Positions 33,031 through 42,989 of a stretch of 64,000 nt of DNA are shown one piece after another (within the stretch, counting starts at the first letter, position 1; each line of letters begins with the position of its first letter). The stretch is from Paenalicyclobacillus ferrooxydans (GTDB lineage Bacteria > Bacillota > Bacilli > Alicyclobacillales > Alicyclobacillaceae), in assembly GCF_001399675.1 (NCBI RefSeq), contig NZ_LJCO01000051.1, forward strand, positions 1 to 64,000, given 5' to 3'. Under the pieces are notes generated by a model. That model saw only the letters and a list, made by a program, of their open reading frames with translations, was not told where the DNA came from and ran no database searches. The position numbers were made by a program, and so were the translations under genes.

Positions 33031-35169
33031 ATGTCAGCCTCACAATTCCGCGAGAATCCATTGAATCGTATCGTTGCTGATGGATTGATGAGATTTTTAC
33101 AGGTTGAAAAGCTTGCAATGATTGTGGTGTGCACGGACTCAGGGACGTGGTCAGGCACTAAGAAGGCCTTTGATATGCTCGCACTAGAGTACTCAATGGA
33201 TTGGTTTGCTGTTGATACGTTACTAACCAATGTGCATCCGAACGATAGAGACCGGATCCGGCATGTCATGTGTGATTCGTCCTTTACTCAAATGGATATT
33301 GAACTTCGAATCGTGGCAGGTCATGGCTTGCGGCGTCATCTTCGGCTTCAGCTTGAACCCGATGAACGAGAACAGTCGCGAAAATTCGGTATGTTGACTG
33401 ATGTTACAGCGGAGAAACAGGACTGGGGAGCGGTTATCCAGTCACTGAAACAACCTTTTATCCAATGTGACGGTGATGGATACATCAATCTCTGGAACGA
33501 CGGTGCAAAACAGATGCTGGGTTACTCGTCGTCTGAAGCCATCGGGACACGAGTCTGGGATCTGTATCATCCTGACGACGTCGACTACGTCCGAAATGTA
33601 TTCTCGAGCCTTGTGGCAGGAAGCACACTGGATCGCTTTACATGTCGGATCACGCTTGCGAGTGGGAATTATCGATGGGCAGAAACAAGTGTGCAGTGTC
33701 AATTTGACGGTGCTGATACTTTGCTGCGGGTCATTTTGGTGCTTACCGACATGTCAGAGCAGATGTCCCTTCAAGATTCACTCGAATCTGTTGTTAGAAT
33801 GGCACATATTGGGCACTGGGAGCGTGACCTTGCTACCAATGTTCTGACGTGTTCACCTGAGATGCAAAGGATCGTTGGAATCCCCAAAAGATATATAACG
33901 TACGATGAGTTCATGGAAAAGGTACACCCAGAGGACATCCCAATGCTCAAACTAAGGACAAAGAGGAGCATTGAATCGGGGGCTCCCGTCAATGAACTGT
34001 ATCGCGTTCGCCGATCCGATGGCGGCATTCGATACCTCCACAGTCTTGCTGAGTTGATTTTGGACAACGAAGGCGTAGCAAAACGGCTCGTCGGTTCGAC
34101 TCAGGATGTGACTGAGCTGACCGTAGCCGAGAAGCAACTCCACGAAGAGGAGAAGCATTATCAGAATCTCGTTGCCAACTCCATGGATGGGATTGTGATT
34201 GTCGAAGACGGAGTTTGGACGCATGTGAACGAAAAAATCCGCGAGATGTTTGGGGCATCATGTGAAACGGAGTTATTGGGACGTCAACACATCGAGTTTT
34301 TACACCCTGATTACCATGACGAGTATATGGAACACACACAAAAGGTGCTGCAGGGCCACCCATTGGCTGCGGTTGAACAGAAGTTTATCAAAATGGATGG
34401 ACAGATGTTTCTTGGGTCTGTCGTTGGAGTGCCGTACACCGACACGGCGATTCAACTCATTATAAGAGATGTTTCAGATCTTCACGCCGCAAGCCAACTC
34501 TTGTTGAAGTCCGAAAAACTGTCTGCCGTTGGCCAACTTGCGGCAGGAATTGCACATGAAATTCGCAATCCGCTGACATCACTAAAGGGGTTTACTCAAC
34601 TTTTGAGTAATTCTTCCGCTGGTAACAAAGGCAAGTACTATAACATCATGCTGATGGAATTGAATCGGATTGAACTCATTTTGAATGAAATGTTGCTGTT
34701 GGCAAAGCCGCAGGAGCCTGTCTTTAAAGAACATGACATGGGGGAGATTTTGGACGAAGTTATCGCCCTTCTGGAAGCACAGGCGCATCTGAAAAACGTA
34801 ACAATTGACAAACAAGGGCTTAGTCGATGTTTTGTACACTGCGATGCGAATCAGCTCAAACAGGTCTTTATAAACCTAATCAAAAATGCAATTGACGCGA
34901 TGTCACAAGGCGGCATTCTCGCTGTGGAGCTTGGGATGGATGGCCATGAGGTACGAGTTCGAGTCAAGGATGAAGGAGACGGAATCCCGGAAGACATCGT
35001 CGACAAACTTGGCCAGCCATTCTTTACGACAAAACCAAAAGGTACAGGACTTGGCTTAATGGTCACGCACCGAATTGTCGAAACGCACGGCGGCAAACTG
35101 CAAATCGTGAGTGAGGTTGGTAAAGGGACACTCGTTGAGATATCGCTTCCGCAGAAAAAGGCGAATTAA
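33031..35169 (+). CDS. Cytoplasmic multi-PAS sensor histidine kinase
   Basis: A 712-residue kinase without membrane segments. Three or four PAS/PAC domains fill residues 20-490 (FIQCDGDGYINLWNDGAKQMLGY; VLTCSPEMQRIVGIPKRY; NLVANSMDGIVIVEDG). The HisKA domain has His509 (AGIAHEIRNPLTSLKGF), and the HATPase has NLIKNAIDAMSQGG, DEGDGIPEDIVDKLGQPF and GTGLGLMVTHRIVE. The architecture resembles KinA/KinE-type sporulation kinases and other orphan kinases; no regulator gene is adjacent. Start choice is uncertain: ATG 33031 has a weak ribosome site, and a TTG at 32965 overlapping the upstream stop would add 22 residues encoded by the decayed terminator. Confidence 0.9.
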   Translation: MSASQFRENPLNRIVADGLMRFLQVEKLAMIVVCTDSGTWSGTKKAFDMLALEYSMDWFAVDTLLTNVHPNDRDRIRHVMCDSSFTQMDIELRIVAGHGLRRHLRLQLEPDEREQSRKFGMLTDVTAEKQDWGAVIQSLKQPFIQCDGDGYINLWNDGAKQMLGYSSSEAIGTRVWDLYHPDDVDYVRNVFSSLVAGSTLDRFTCRITLASGNYRWAETSVQCQFDGADTLLRVILVLTDMSEQMSLQDSLESVVRMAHIGHWERDLATNVLTCSPEMQRIVGIPKRYITYDEFMEKVHPEDIPMLKLRTKRSIESGAPVNELYRVRRSDGGIRYLHSLAELILDNEGVAKRLVGSTQDVTELTVAEKQLHEEEKHYQNLVANSMDGIVIVEDGVWTHVNEKIREMFGASCETELLGRQHIEFLHPDYHDEYMEHTQKVLQGHPLAAVEQKFIKMDGQMFLGSVVGVPYTDTAIQLIIRDVSDLHAASQLLLKSEKLSAVGQLAAGIAHEIRNPLTSLKGFTQLLSNSSAGNKGKYYNIMLMELNRIELILNEMLLLAKPQEPVFKEHDMGEILDEVIALLEAQAHLKNVTIDKQGLSRCFVHCDANQLKQVFINLIKNAIDAMSQGGILAVELGMDGHEVRVRVKDEGDGIPEDIVDKLGQPFFTTKPKGTGLGLMVTHRIVETHGGKLQIVSEVGKGTLVEISLPQKKAN

Positions 35170-35176
35170 AAGGATG

Positions 35177-35216
35177 AGAACCACAGAGAGTTTTCCCTGT
35201 GGTTCTTTTATTTTTT
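35177..35216. terminator. Terminator between kinase and S53 peptidase
   Basis: AGAACCACAG (35177-35186) pairs perfectly with CTGTGGTTCT (35197-35206), followed by a T-rich run to 35216. It serves the kinase and may also act on the convergent peptidase gene. Confidence 0.85.
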
Positions 35217-35231
35217 AGACTGCAGAAATTC

Positions 35232-36875
35232 TTACCCAATTTGTCCGAGGGCTTGAATCAAAAGCGTACCATTTGGACTGCCGAGTCCCGTGCAGGCATC
35301 CCAGCCGGGGCCCGCGGGATATACCTGGCCTGTCTGATTAGGGTCGTTGTTCCCTTGCGTAATGTCGTGAAAGGCATTGTCTTGCGCTGGGATGCTGTAC
35401 AACAGCGGATTGATGTACCCAACAGGTTTTCCTAGTGTTTGGTTTGCGAGGGCAACGAGTCCCGCCCAAAGCGGTGCTACTGCACTGGTTCCGCCAATCG
35501 GGAACTGCTGGCCATCGACGAGGACTTGGTAGCCTGTAGCGGGATCGGCATCACCAGACACATCCGGCACACCGCGACCGGTTCCTGCTCCCGGGTTCGC
35601 GGAAGGTGGGACATTGGCCTTCTGTTGCCAACTTGGCACCGGAAATACTGAACTGACACCGCCGCCTGTGGCACCTCCGTTTGCACCGTCATTCCATACC
35701 GTCTCGCTCTCAATGGTGCTGCCTGAACCGACCAGATGCGTTCCGCCGCAAGCGAGTGCGTACGGGGCGGAGGCGGGGAAGTCGACATGGAAGCTCCCGT
35801 CATTGACACCGTCCGTCGATCCGTTGTCCCCTGCCGCCACGGTGATGGTGACGCCAAGCGCCGCTGCACTCTGCATGGCGTTGTTCATGGCTTGCATCGC
35901 CTGTGTTGTCCATGACATCTCCGGGCCACCCCAACTGATGGAGATGACAGACGGCTTATTGGTCTTGTCATGGACCGCTGTTGTGATGGCATCCAGGAAA
36001 CCGGCATCGGTGTTTGGGGCGAAGTAAACCGCAATGTGTGCGCCCGGGGCGACGGATGCGGCGACTTCAATATCGAGATCGACCTCTCCATCTGGCCCGT
36101 TTGGGCTGCCAGTCGGCTGGTTTTGCCCACCGTCCACACTGACGGATGTAATGGTTGGTGTGGGTACGCCAAGGCTCGCAAAGTACTGGTCGAGGTTTGA
36201 CTTGCTGTATCCGCCGCCAAGCTCGATGATGCCGATGCATTGGCCGCTGCAATCAACGTTGGTTGGGAAGTTGTAGAGTGCGGCGACTTGGGTTGGGGTA
36301 TAGGAGATAGGAGCAGCCAAGGCATTCGACCGAACAGCTGCCTCTTGATAAACGCGAAAATGCGGTTTCGCTTGTGGACGGTTGTCGAGACCGAGCACGC
36401 CTGTGACGATATCCGTCAGATGTGCCGGGATATGAACGGGCCCGTCGTACCCGCGGTAGGTGAAGTCTGGGTGCTGGTAGTTTCCAAGCTGGACGTGAAA
36501 GGCCTTGTTAAACGCCCCGGCAGTTCCTGACACATGCACTGTTGCTGCAGCTTTGTTGATCCGCTCCACGCTTAAACCCTGTTCTGTGGCAAAGGCAGTT
36601 ACAAGATTGAGATCATCATCGCTAGCCCCATGACTCGCCTCAAACTCATCATGCGTCATGTGTTTACGGTTTGCGGGTGGAGTGGTGCCGAGTGCTTCAA
36701 CGTGAGCGGTCAGTTCGTCGGCTGAAGGCCGTCGCAATTGAAGGGTGACAGACAGGACTTCGTTGTCGTCTGTGTGCCCTGCGTGTGTGGCTCCCGGAAC
36801 GATAGCCCGCGCACTGCCTGTAACGGGAATATACTGTGGGGAACCATTCGTCGATGTGAAATTAGTCTCGTCCAT
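35232..36875 (-). CDS. S53-family (kumamolisin-like) acid peptidase
   Basis: A 547-residue pro-sedolisin, a serine-carboxyl peptidase active at low pH. The propeptide occupies roughly residues 1-185. The catalytic set is Glu264 and Asp268 (GEVDLDIEV), oxyanion Asp350 (AAGDNGS) and Ser464 (GGTSAVAP). The calcium loop is near the C-terminus ([17 protein letters not shown]). ATG 36875 follows AAGGAG at nine bases; the frame upstream lacks a site. No classical signal peptide is visible, as in known kumamolisins. This family is best known from thermo-acidophilic Alicyclobacillus and relatives, which supports the host guess. It probably digests external protein. Confidence 0.93.
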   Translation of the reverse strand: MDETNFTSTNGSPQYIPVTGSARAIVPGATHAGHTDDNEVLSVTLQLRRPSADELTAHVEALGTTPPANRKHMTHDEFEASHGASDDDLNLVTAFATEQGLSVERINKAAATVHVSGTAGAFNKAFHVQLGNYQHPDFTYRGYDGPVHIPAHLTDIVTGVLGLDNRPQAKPHFRVYQEAAVRSNALAAPISYTPTQVAALYNFPTNVDCSGQCIGIIELGGGYSKSNLDQYFASLGVPTPTITSVSVDGGQNQPTGSPNGPDGEVDLDIEVAASVAPGAHIAVYFAPNTDAGFLDAITTAVHDKTNKPSVISISWGGPEMSWTTQAMQAMNNAMQSAAALGVTITVAAGDNGSTDGVNDGSFHVDFPASAPYALACGGTHLVGSGSTIESETVWNDGANGGATGGGVSSVFPVPSWQQKANVPPSANPGAGTGRGVPDVSGDADPATGYQVLVDGQQFPIGGTSAVAPLWAGLVALANQTLGKPVGYINPLLYSIPAQDNAFHDITQGNNDPNQTGQVYPAGPGWDACTGLGSPNGTLLIQALGQIG

Positions 36876-37164
36876 GCACATCATCTCCTTTTCGAATCGG
36901 GTCAAGAGAAGTGCGACGACTGAGTCTCCATCATAACACACGGAATATTAAAATTTTTGGCGATGCATGTCTAATTTTACCACGATATTTGGGAGATTTC
37001 AGGCGTCTAAATCGGATCGGTATGATGTACACTTAACTTACATAATTTTCACGCTTTTTACACAACATAACTTTATCGAAATATGTTCTCACTGGAGAGC
37101 GATTATGACCCGCACCAGAATCGCACTGTCATTGTGTCTTTAGCACCAGTCTTAGGGTCAGTTC

Positions 37165-37662
37165 CTACATCGACGACTCTGCCTGAGCGGGCGAAGAACC
37201 TCTGTTGGCCAGTTCCATCGCAAGTTCAAGCAGTTCAGGGGAATACACTTGATACGCCACCTTGCCTTTGCGGGGCTGGTGCTTGATGACGTCGATGTTC
37301 AGGTCACGTGGAATCAGCACGAAGCGCTGATCGATGCCACGTTGACTGACCCGGACTGTATACGTTCGTCCTTCTCTATCCAAGTATCCCTGCTTATGTT
37401 GATACAGGAACTTTGCTGCGTTCCAATGCCGGATAAAGTCCTCCTTATCTTTCCCAGTGAGTTCAGCTTCATGAACCGTTCTGACTTCGGAATCATGACT
37501 GAATCCAGCCTCGTGCGTCATGAAAATGGTATCTTTGTCTGTCAACGTAGGATGAAGCTGGAATCTCGACATCACCCGTTTGACGATAAAGGTCGGAGGC
37601 GTCATAAAAAAGGACAACAACACAAGTGCAATGAACACTGGAATGTACCATGTCGGCAACAT
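37165..37662 (-). CDS. YfmQ-like membrane-anchored protein
   Basis: A 165-residue protein with one N-terminal membrane segment (WYIPVFIALVLLSFFM) and a soluble domain (TFIVKRVMSRFQLHPTLTD ... RDLNIDVIKH). Order and spacing resemble the uncharacterised Bacillus YfmQ family. ATG 37662 is preferred because GGGGAGG sits eight bases upstream; the longer frame from 37689 lacks a site. Function is unknown. It stands alone between the S53 peptidase and the propeller lipoprotein, all on the minus strand but with terminator and wide gaps between them. Confidence 0.6.
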   Translation of the reverse strand: MLPTWYIPVFIALVLLSFFMTPPTFIVKRVMSRFQLHPTLTDKDTIFMTHEAGFSHDSEVRTVHEAELTGKDKEDFIRHWNAAKFLYQHKQGYLDREGRTYTVRVSQRGIDQRFVLIPRDLNIDVIKHQPRKGKVAYQVYSPELLELAMELANRGSSPAQAESSM

Positions 37663-37824
37663 GTTCAAAGCCTCCCCAGATACGCCCAAGCCATTGAGGA
37701 ACGTGTTGACTCCCTCTTTGAGGACGATTGTTGAAGAGTATTATTGACTCGTCGCGTAGGGAGATACTTGTCTGATGACTGATTCCACCCATATCACTCA
37801 CCGCGATAAAACTGGAAATCAGCG

Positions 37825-37860
37825 CAAAAAAACAGCGCCTGCCGTTTGGCGGGCGCTGTT
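37825..37860 (-). terminator. Terminator of the propeller lipoprotein gene
   Basis: On the minus strand AACAGCGCC plus GGC-type pairs form a 13-bp stem (37831-37843 with 37848-37860, one G-U) around a four-base loop, followed by seven T. Nothing else is seen in 37663-37987 except AGGTTAGGCT repeats. Confidence 0.85.
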
Positions 37861-37987
37861 GCAGATGTGTCAAGCTAATGCGACAGAAGCAGGTTAGAGC
37901 TGAGGTTAGGTTAGGCTAGGCTGCTGCAGGAGGCTGGAGCTGCGTGAAACCAGCTTTGCAGCAGGGCTGGACAGGCACGCAGATCTG

Positions 37988-39337
37988 TCACGGCTGAAAC
38001 CCAGTGATGCTTGTGAGGGGGATAGCGTCAATCGATCCGGTCTTCGTTTTGGGATTGCCAACCGGCTCATAAATGACATTGTTTACAACGACGGGTGCTC
38101 CATTCGTAAAGATTTCTCCGCTGGGCAACTGGTAGGTGCCGACGAGCTTTCCGCTCTGCTTATTAACCACGTATAAGTTGCCACCTGCACCACCGATGAT
38201 GATGTCGTGTTTTAACACAACCGGTGCCTGGTTCGCAGAACCCTTCAGGTTTGTCTCCCAGATCTCTTTTCCGTTCGCAGCATTCACGGCATATAGCTTC
38301 TGTACGAACGGGCTGCCAAAGTAAACGATGCCGCCTGAGTACACCGGGGCTGCAGCTTCGTATTCCTCAGGCGTTGCTTTGAGACCGTTTGGCTCGGTAA
38401 ATGACCAAACTTCTTTGCCCGTTTTGTCACTGAGCGCTGTCACAGTTTCTTGGTAATCCTGAGTCGACGCGTTGATGATTTTGCCCCACTGCGTAAACAC
38501 AAGGCCACTGCCGACCGAGACGGGTGCATCATCGAGTCCCATTTGTGTCGTTGTGTAGGAACTTGTGTTGTCGTAGATAATCTGGTGGGTCTTCAGGTTT
38601 ACGGCGATGCTTTGATACGGATCACCGAGATCGGCATACAGAACGTTATTCTTGACGTTGATGGATGCCATGCTGGCGACACCATTTACATCAAGGGTCC
38701 ATTCGACTTTGCCGGTCTTTGGATTGATCGCCCGCAGAGTTCTGTCTCCACCAATCGCGTAGAGGACGCCGTTATAGAGATCGAATGAAGGCATGTTTTC
38801 CCCTTGCGTCGGAATCTGCCAGACGATTTTCCCTGTTTTGGCGTCGAGCGCGGCGATCACGTTTTTACCCGTCCCGCGGATTGAGGAAGATGCGTAGTTA
38901 TTACCGCCTGATCCGACGAAGACAAGTCCGTCATACACCAGCGGCTCCGTCATCACGGGGTTATCAAAGGCAGTCTGCTTCCAGAGAAGCTTGCCATCCT
39001 TGGCACGGAACGCGTAGACCGCATTGTCGTTACTGCCGACATAAACGACGCCGTTCGCTACAGACACACCGCCGTGCGCAACGTTACCCATGGGCGCAGA
39101 CCAGGAATAATGATCGTTCTCGACATTGTAGACACCGTTGTTGCCATGCGAGTTACCGTAACTGATCCACTGTGCGGGGAACTGGGGAGGCGGAGTTGGC
39201 TGACTTACGGCTGTATTTTTTGTTGCACTGGTCGTTGGAGAGATTTGGTTTCCGTTGCCTTGATTCGAGGTGGCACAACCGGTTAACAGACCCATCAAGG
39301 TTACGATGGCGATAAATGCTGGTGCGACTTTCGGCAT
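37988..39337 (-). CDS. PQQ-binding-like beta-propeller lipoprotein
   Basis: A 449-residue exported lipoprotein with signal peptide and lipobox LLTGC (Cys21), a short Gln/Thr/Pro-rich spacer, then a beta-propeller with repeated blades: VYVGSNDNAVYAFRAKDGKLLW, NVIAALDAKTGKIVWQI, LRAINPKTGKVEWTLD and KLYAVNAANGKEIWE. These are PQQ-enzyme-type repeats. The fold is shared by quinoprotein dehydrogenases and by structural proteins such as BamB. Catalytic Ca/PQQ ligands were not identified, so a binding or scaffold role outside the membrane is as likely as an enzyme. ATG 39337 follows AGAGAGG at nine bases. Confidence 0.82.
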   Translation of the reverse strand: MPKVAPAFIAIVTLMGLLTGCATSNQGNGNQISPTTSATKNTAVSQPTPPPQFPAQWISYGNSHGNNGVYNVENDHYSWSAPMGNVAHGGVSVANGVVYVGSNDNAVYAFRAKDGKLLWKQTAFDNPVMTEPLVYDGLVFVGSGGNNYASSSIRGTGKNVIAALDAKTGKIVWQIPTQGENMPSFDLYNGVLYAIGGDRTLRAINPKTGKVEWTLDVNGVASMASINVKNNVLYADLGDPYQSIAVNLKTHQIIYDNTSSYTTTQMGLDDAPVSVGSGLVFTQWGKIINASTQDYQETVTALSDKTGKEVWSFTEPNGLKATPEEYEAAAPVYSGGIVYFGSPFVQKLYAVNAANGKEIWETNLKGSANQAPVVLKHDIIIGGAGGNLYVVNKQSGKLVGTYQLPSGEIFTNGAPVVVNNVIYEPVGNPKTKTGSIDAIPLTSITGFQP

Positions 39338-39795
39338 GAACTCCATCCTCTCTGTATGATTATCGTTTTGTCGCAAGGCCAAAGTTCCGCCTCATGACTT
39401 GAAAACACATACCTCTGAGGCGGAATCACACTTACGACGCGACAGTATCTAACATATTTCGACTCACTAATTATTAGATTACCATGAGAGGCGGGAATGA
39501 ATAAACCGTTTTTCAATTCCAGTTGTGCCAGCACCGTAGGTGCGGTCTTTACACGACAACTCCGATCGATGGCAAGCACCACAGATAAGCCTAGGTGTTC
39601 ATTAGGGAAGCCTAGGTGCTCATTTTGTTTGGGCGCCGATTCGTCAAACCTCACGTTGACGTTAGGTTTTTATTTCGTTAGACTAAATAATCGAGAACAG
39701 AAATGTTGGGTTAACAAGAATTCGGTCAACGAGAAAATGGATAGGGGTGTGAGGACGGATTAGGCAAGGTGACCTTGTAAACAGGAGTTGTCACA
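39338..39795. other. Divergent intergenic region
   Basis: 458 bases between the lipoprotein and the MerR gene. They hold an AAGCCTAGGTG.TCATT segment twice (about 39588 and 39608) and a promoter for the MerR gene. No small gene is supported. Confidence 0.5.
39656..39684 (+). promoter_or_regulatory. Possible promoter of the MerR-MFS unit
   Basis: TTGACG (39656-39661) and TAGACT (39679-39684) are 17 bases apart. Confidence 0.5.
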
Positions 39796-40248
39796 GTGAT
39801 GTCGGATGAATTGACGGTTGACATGGTGGTGAATCGGCTCGGCGTTACGCCCCGGACACTGCACTATTATGAAGAAGTTGGTTTACTGCCGAACGTGTGC
39901 AGAACCAGCGGAGGACACCGGGTTTATGACGAGGGCACCATCAAGAGACTGGAGCAGATTCTCGAGTTGAAACAGACCCTCGGTTATTCGTTGAAGGAAA
40001 TCAAACGGATTCTACAAGTGGAGGGCGATCTCGATAAACTCCGCGAAACCTACCAAGCGGGCAACTTGGGGCACGATGCGCAGTTAGCATTGCTTGACGA
40101 GTACACGGAATTGCTTGGTGAACTCGCCGATCACATCGATGAACGGATCGATAAGATGCGCGAAGTTCAAAAGTCCTTCCACGAACGGCTGGATAGGACG
40201 AAAAAATTACGGGCCGAGATTGCATCCATAGAAGGTACGACAGAATGA
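39796..40248 (+). CDS. MerR-family transcriptional regulator
   Basis: A 150-residue MerR-type regulator: N-terminal helix-turn-helix and wing (NRLGVTPRTLHYYEEVGLLP, RTSGGHRVYDEG), then a long coiled dimerisation helix and a Glu/Lys/Arg-rich C-terminus. There are no cysteines positioned as in metal sensors; the only Cys is within the HTH wing. It probably senses an organic compound. CAGGAG supports GTG 39796 or ATG 39799 (one residue apart). It lies 79 bases upstream of a drug-type exporter on the same strand, a common pairing in which the regulator activates exporter expression. Confidence 0.88.
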   Translation: MMSDELTVDMVVNRLGVTPRTLHYYEEVGLLPNVCRTSGGHRVYDEGTIKRLEQILELKQTLGYSLKEIKRILQVEGDLDKLRETYQAGNLGHDAQLALLDEYTELLGELADHIDERIDKMREVQKSFHERLDRTKKLRAEIASIEGTTE

Positions 40249-40327
40249 TACTCATGGCGTAAATTGTCGTCGAACCAATCTCAGAGAGATCGAACGAAAC
40301 CTGAGAACTAGGAGAGTGGTGATCGGC

Positions 40328-42115
40328 ATGATAAACACGGCCAACCATCCACACTACAAGTGGATCGCCCTGTCCAACACGACGTTAGGCGTGCTGATGG
40401 CCACTATCAATCAGACCATCTTGATTATCGCCTTACCTGTCATTTTCAACGGACTGCATGTGAATCCACTGAAGGGCGGGCAGACGGGCCTGCTTTTGTG
40501 GGTGTTGCTTGGGTTTAACGTCGCGACAACGATTTTGCTCGTGACACTTGGACGACTGTCAGATATGTTTGGGCGTGTTCGCCTGTACAACCTTGGCTTC
40601 CTCATCTTCACGATTGGGTCAGTACTTGCGGCCCTGACCTGGAGTAAAGGCACGAATGGAGAAATCGAGTTGATTATCTTCCGCATTATTCAAGGTATCG
40701 GCGGAGGGTTTCTGTTTGCAAACAGCGCGGCTATCCTCACAGACGCGTTTCCGGTCAATCAGCGAGGGATGGCCCTCGGCCTGAATCAGGTGGCAGCCAT
40801 CGGCGGCAGCGTGATCGGACTGTTAGTCGGCGGAGTATTGGCTTACACCGGCCACTGGCGATGGGTCTTTCTGGTGAACGTTCCAATCGGAATTGCAGGC
40901 ACGATTTGGGCATACATTGCGCTCAAGGAAGTGTCACGGAGGCAGCAGAACCAACGTCTCGACATTTGGGGGAACATCACCCTTGGCGTTGGTCTCCTTG
41001 GTGTCATGCTTGGATTGACATATGGAATCATGCCGTATGGTAGCCATACTATGGGATGGTCGAATCCTTGGGTTCTGACAGGGCTAATCGGTGGAGTCGT
41101 CGTCTTGATTCTCTTTGGAATTATTGAGCGGTACGTGGAACAACCGCTGTTTGACCTGTCACTGTTCCGGATTCGAGCGTTTTTGTTTGGAAACATCAGT
41201 GGTCTTCTAGCGGCTCTTGCACGCGGTGGTCTACAGTTCATGCTGATTATCTGGCTGCAGGGCATCTATTTGCCGTTGCACGGTGTTTCTTATGCAGACA
41301 CGCCGCTGATTGCCGGTCTCTACACCCTGCCGCAAATGATTGGCTTTTTCCTGGCCGGTCCGCTCAGCGGTTATCTGTCTGATCGCTTCGGTGCACGGGC
41401 GTTTGCCACGATCGGTATGCTCATCAGTGCGGTTGGCTTCTATTTCCTCGAGACCTTGCCAGTCAACTTTAATCACTGGGTCTTCTGGGTGTACCTGTTC
41501 ATTATTGGCCTAGGCATGGGCTTGTTTGCTTCGCCAAACAGCGCAGCGATTATGAACTCATTGCCGGCCAAGTACCGCGGGGTTGGATCCGGTATGCGTT
41601 CCACATTCATGAACGCGGGCATGATGCTCAGTATGGGCGTTTTCTTCTCTATTATGATCGCTGGTTTGGCACAGAAGTTGCCGAACGCCATGTCAACCGG
41701 CTTAATGAAGCACGGAGTACCGGCACCGGCAGCACACTTCGTGGCAAATCTGCCGCCGACATCATCTCTGTTTGCTGCACTGCTCGGTTACAACCCATTG
41801 CAAAACCTGCTTGGTCCAGGCGGAGCGAATGTTCTAGCTCATCTGCCAGTCCAGCAAGCCCATTACATTGTTGGCAAGATCTTTTTCCCGACGTTAATAG
41901 GCGGTCCATTCAAGCATGGGCTGTCGCTCGTCTTTACGATGTCTCTCATCATGTCTCTCATCGCAGCTGCAGCTTCGTTGCTTCGCGGAAAGCACTTTAT
42001 CCACAAGGACGAAGACGAAAACACCCCGCCTGGGCAACCAACGTCTTCGGATGATCGTGTGGTCCGACTCGAAGGCCGAGATGGGGGGCGTAAGCCGAGT
42101 CGGACGGTGACTTGA
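40328..42115 (+). CDS. DHA2-type (14-segment) MFS exporter
   Basis: A 595-residue major facilitator of the EmrB/QacA type with about 14 membrane segments, exporting drugs or toxic metabolites by proton antiport. Motifs are TLGRLSDMFGRVRLYNLGF (motif A), RIIQGIGGGFLFANSAAI (helix 4), and LNQVAAIGGSVIGLLVGGVL (motif C, antiporter). The tail after the last helix is long and hydrophilic. The start at ATG 40328 is chosen over nearby GTGs that lie on the AGGAG site. It probably forms a unit with the MerR gene. A 16-bp stem terminator follows. Confidence 0.88.
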   Translation: MINTANHPHYKWIALSNTTLGVLMATINQTILIIALPVIFNGLHVNPLKGGQTGLLLWVLLGFNVATTILLVTLGRLSDMFGRVRLYNLGFLIFTIGSVLAALTWSKGTNGEIELIIFRIIQGIGGGFLFANSAAILTDAFPVNQRGMALGLNQVAAIGGSVIGLLVGGVLAYTGHWRWVFLVNVPIGIAGTIWAYIALKEVSRRQQNQRLDIWGNITLGVGLLGVMLGLTYGIMPYGSHTMGWSNPWVLTGLIGGVVVLILFGIIERYVEQPLFDLSLFRIRAFLFGNISGLLAALARGGLQFMLIIWLQGIYLPLHGVSYADTPLIAGLYTLPQMIGFFLAGPLSGYLSDRFGARAFATIGMLISAVGFYFLETLPVNFNHWVFWVYLFIIGLGMGLFASPNSAAIMNSLPAKYRGVGSGMRSTFMNAGMMLSMGVFFSIMIAGLAQKLPNAMSTGLMKHGVPAPAAHFVANLPPTSSLFAALLGYNPLQNLLGPGGANVLAHLPVQQAHYIVGKIFFPTLIGGPFKHGLSLVFTMSLIMSLIAAAASLLRGKHFIHKDEDENTPPGQPTSSDDRVVRLEGRDGGRKPSRTVT

Positions 42116-42176
42116 AGGCAGAATGCGTCGACAAGCTAGTCCAGGCAACGATTGTTGGAACGGTTGTTAAAGTGGT

Positions 42177-42216
42177 CGCTGGAAGGGTCGTTGGAAGGGT
42201 CGTTGGAAGGGTCGTT
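42177..42216. repeat. 12-bp tandem repeat, about three copies
   Basis: GGAAGGGTCGTT-type units follow the exporter stop, with more degenerate copies just upstream. Confidence 0.8.
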
Positions 42217-42226
42217 GAAATTGCGC

Positions 42227-42268
42227 AAATGGCGTTCTGTATTCGAAGATACAGAACGCCATTTTATT
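42227..42268 (+). terminator. Strong terminator, 16-bp perfect stem
   Basis: AAATGGCGTTCTGTAT (42227-42242) pairs perfectly with its complement at 42249-42264 around a six-base loop. TTTTATTT follows. It separates the convergent exporter and cupredoxin genes. Confidence 0.88.
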
Positions 42269-42307
42269 TGAGGGGTGTGTTGTGTGACGTAAGGCAATAC
42301 GTTTTTG

Positions 42308-42811
42308 CTATTTACCCTCTACCACGACAAACTGCCCAGTAAACTCGGGCTTATCCAACCCGCTTGGGTCGGACATCATTTGGAATTTCCCCTCTGTCCA
42401 AGGTGAAAATCCAATATTGGTTACGCCTCCCGGAGCCAGATCACTGGAAAAGATACGGTAGTAGGGAATTGAAAATTGATGGTTTTGGTGTCCATTGTTC
42501 ACGACATGAATTTGAACTGGTCGATTCAGCGCTACAAGGATCACGCTGGGCGAAAACCCATGGTCCGTGATTTGTACGTTCACTTGTCGTACGCCCGCAT
42601 AGGCAGAGAGCGGCGTGAACAATAGCCACATGGCGGCGCCCACGGAGAATAGAATCCCCCGTGCCGCTTTCAGATGTCGTATGCTATTTCCTTCCCTGTT
42701 TGGTTCCCTGTGTCGTTCGCTGATCTGAACTACTCTTTTCTCTCCGATTACTACATCTTTTGTTTTTTTCTCTTCAATTGCCATATCTTCTGTTGTCCCG
42801 CCAGTTGCCAT
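42308..42811 (-). CDS. Membrane-anchored cupredoxin-like protein
   Basis: A 167-residue protein with a charged N-terminus of about 50 residues, one membrane segment (GILFSVGAAMWLLFTPLSAYA), then a cupredoxin-like beta-sandwich (VQITDHGFSPSVILVALNRPVQIHVVNNGHQNHQFSIP ... MSDPSGLDKPEFTGQFVV). Candidate copper ligands His are present in NGHQNHQF, but the Cys of classical blue-copper sites is missing, so it may bind metal differently or not at all. AAGGAGG lies 12 bases before the ATG at 42811. The unusually long cytoplasmic N-terminus is atypical. The role is unknown, possibly copper or redox related. Confidence 0.75.
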   Translation of the reverse strand: MATGGTTEDMAIEEKKTKDVVIGEKRVVQISERHREPNREGNSIRHLKAARGILFSVGAAMWLLFTPLSAYAGVRQVNVQITDHGFSPSVILVALNRPVQIHVVNNGHQNHQFSIPYYRIFSSDLAPGGVTNIGFSPWTEGKFQMMSDPSGLDKPEFTGQFVVVEGK

Positions 42812-42989
42812 GTTCGTCGTCAGCCTCCTTGTTCTCGGTTCTAGTTTGTATTTGGCTGAATCGGATCATGCACTGCTACCAACTTGTTTTCTCTTGTGGC
42901 TCGTCTATTTGGTGAATCTGATGGGTATGCCTTGCAGCGGATAAATACCTCGTAATGCGGGAATCCTGACTCCCCTCGAGGTGATTTTA

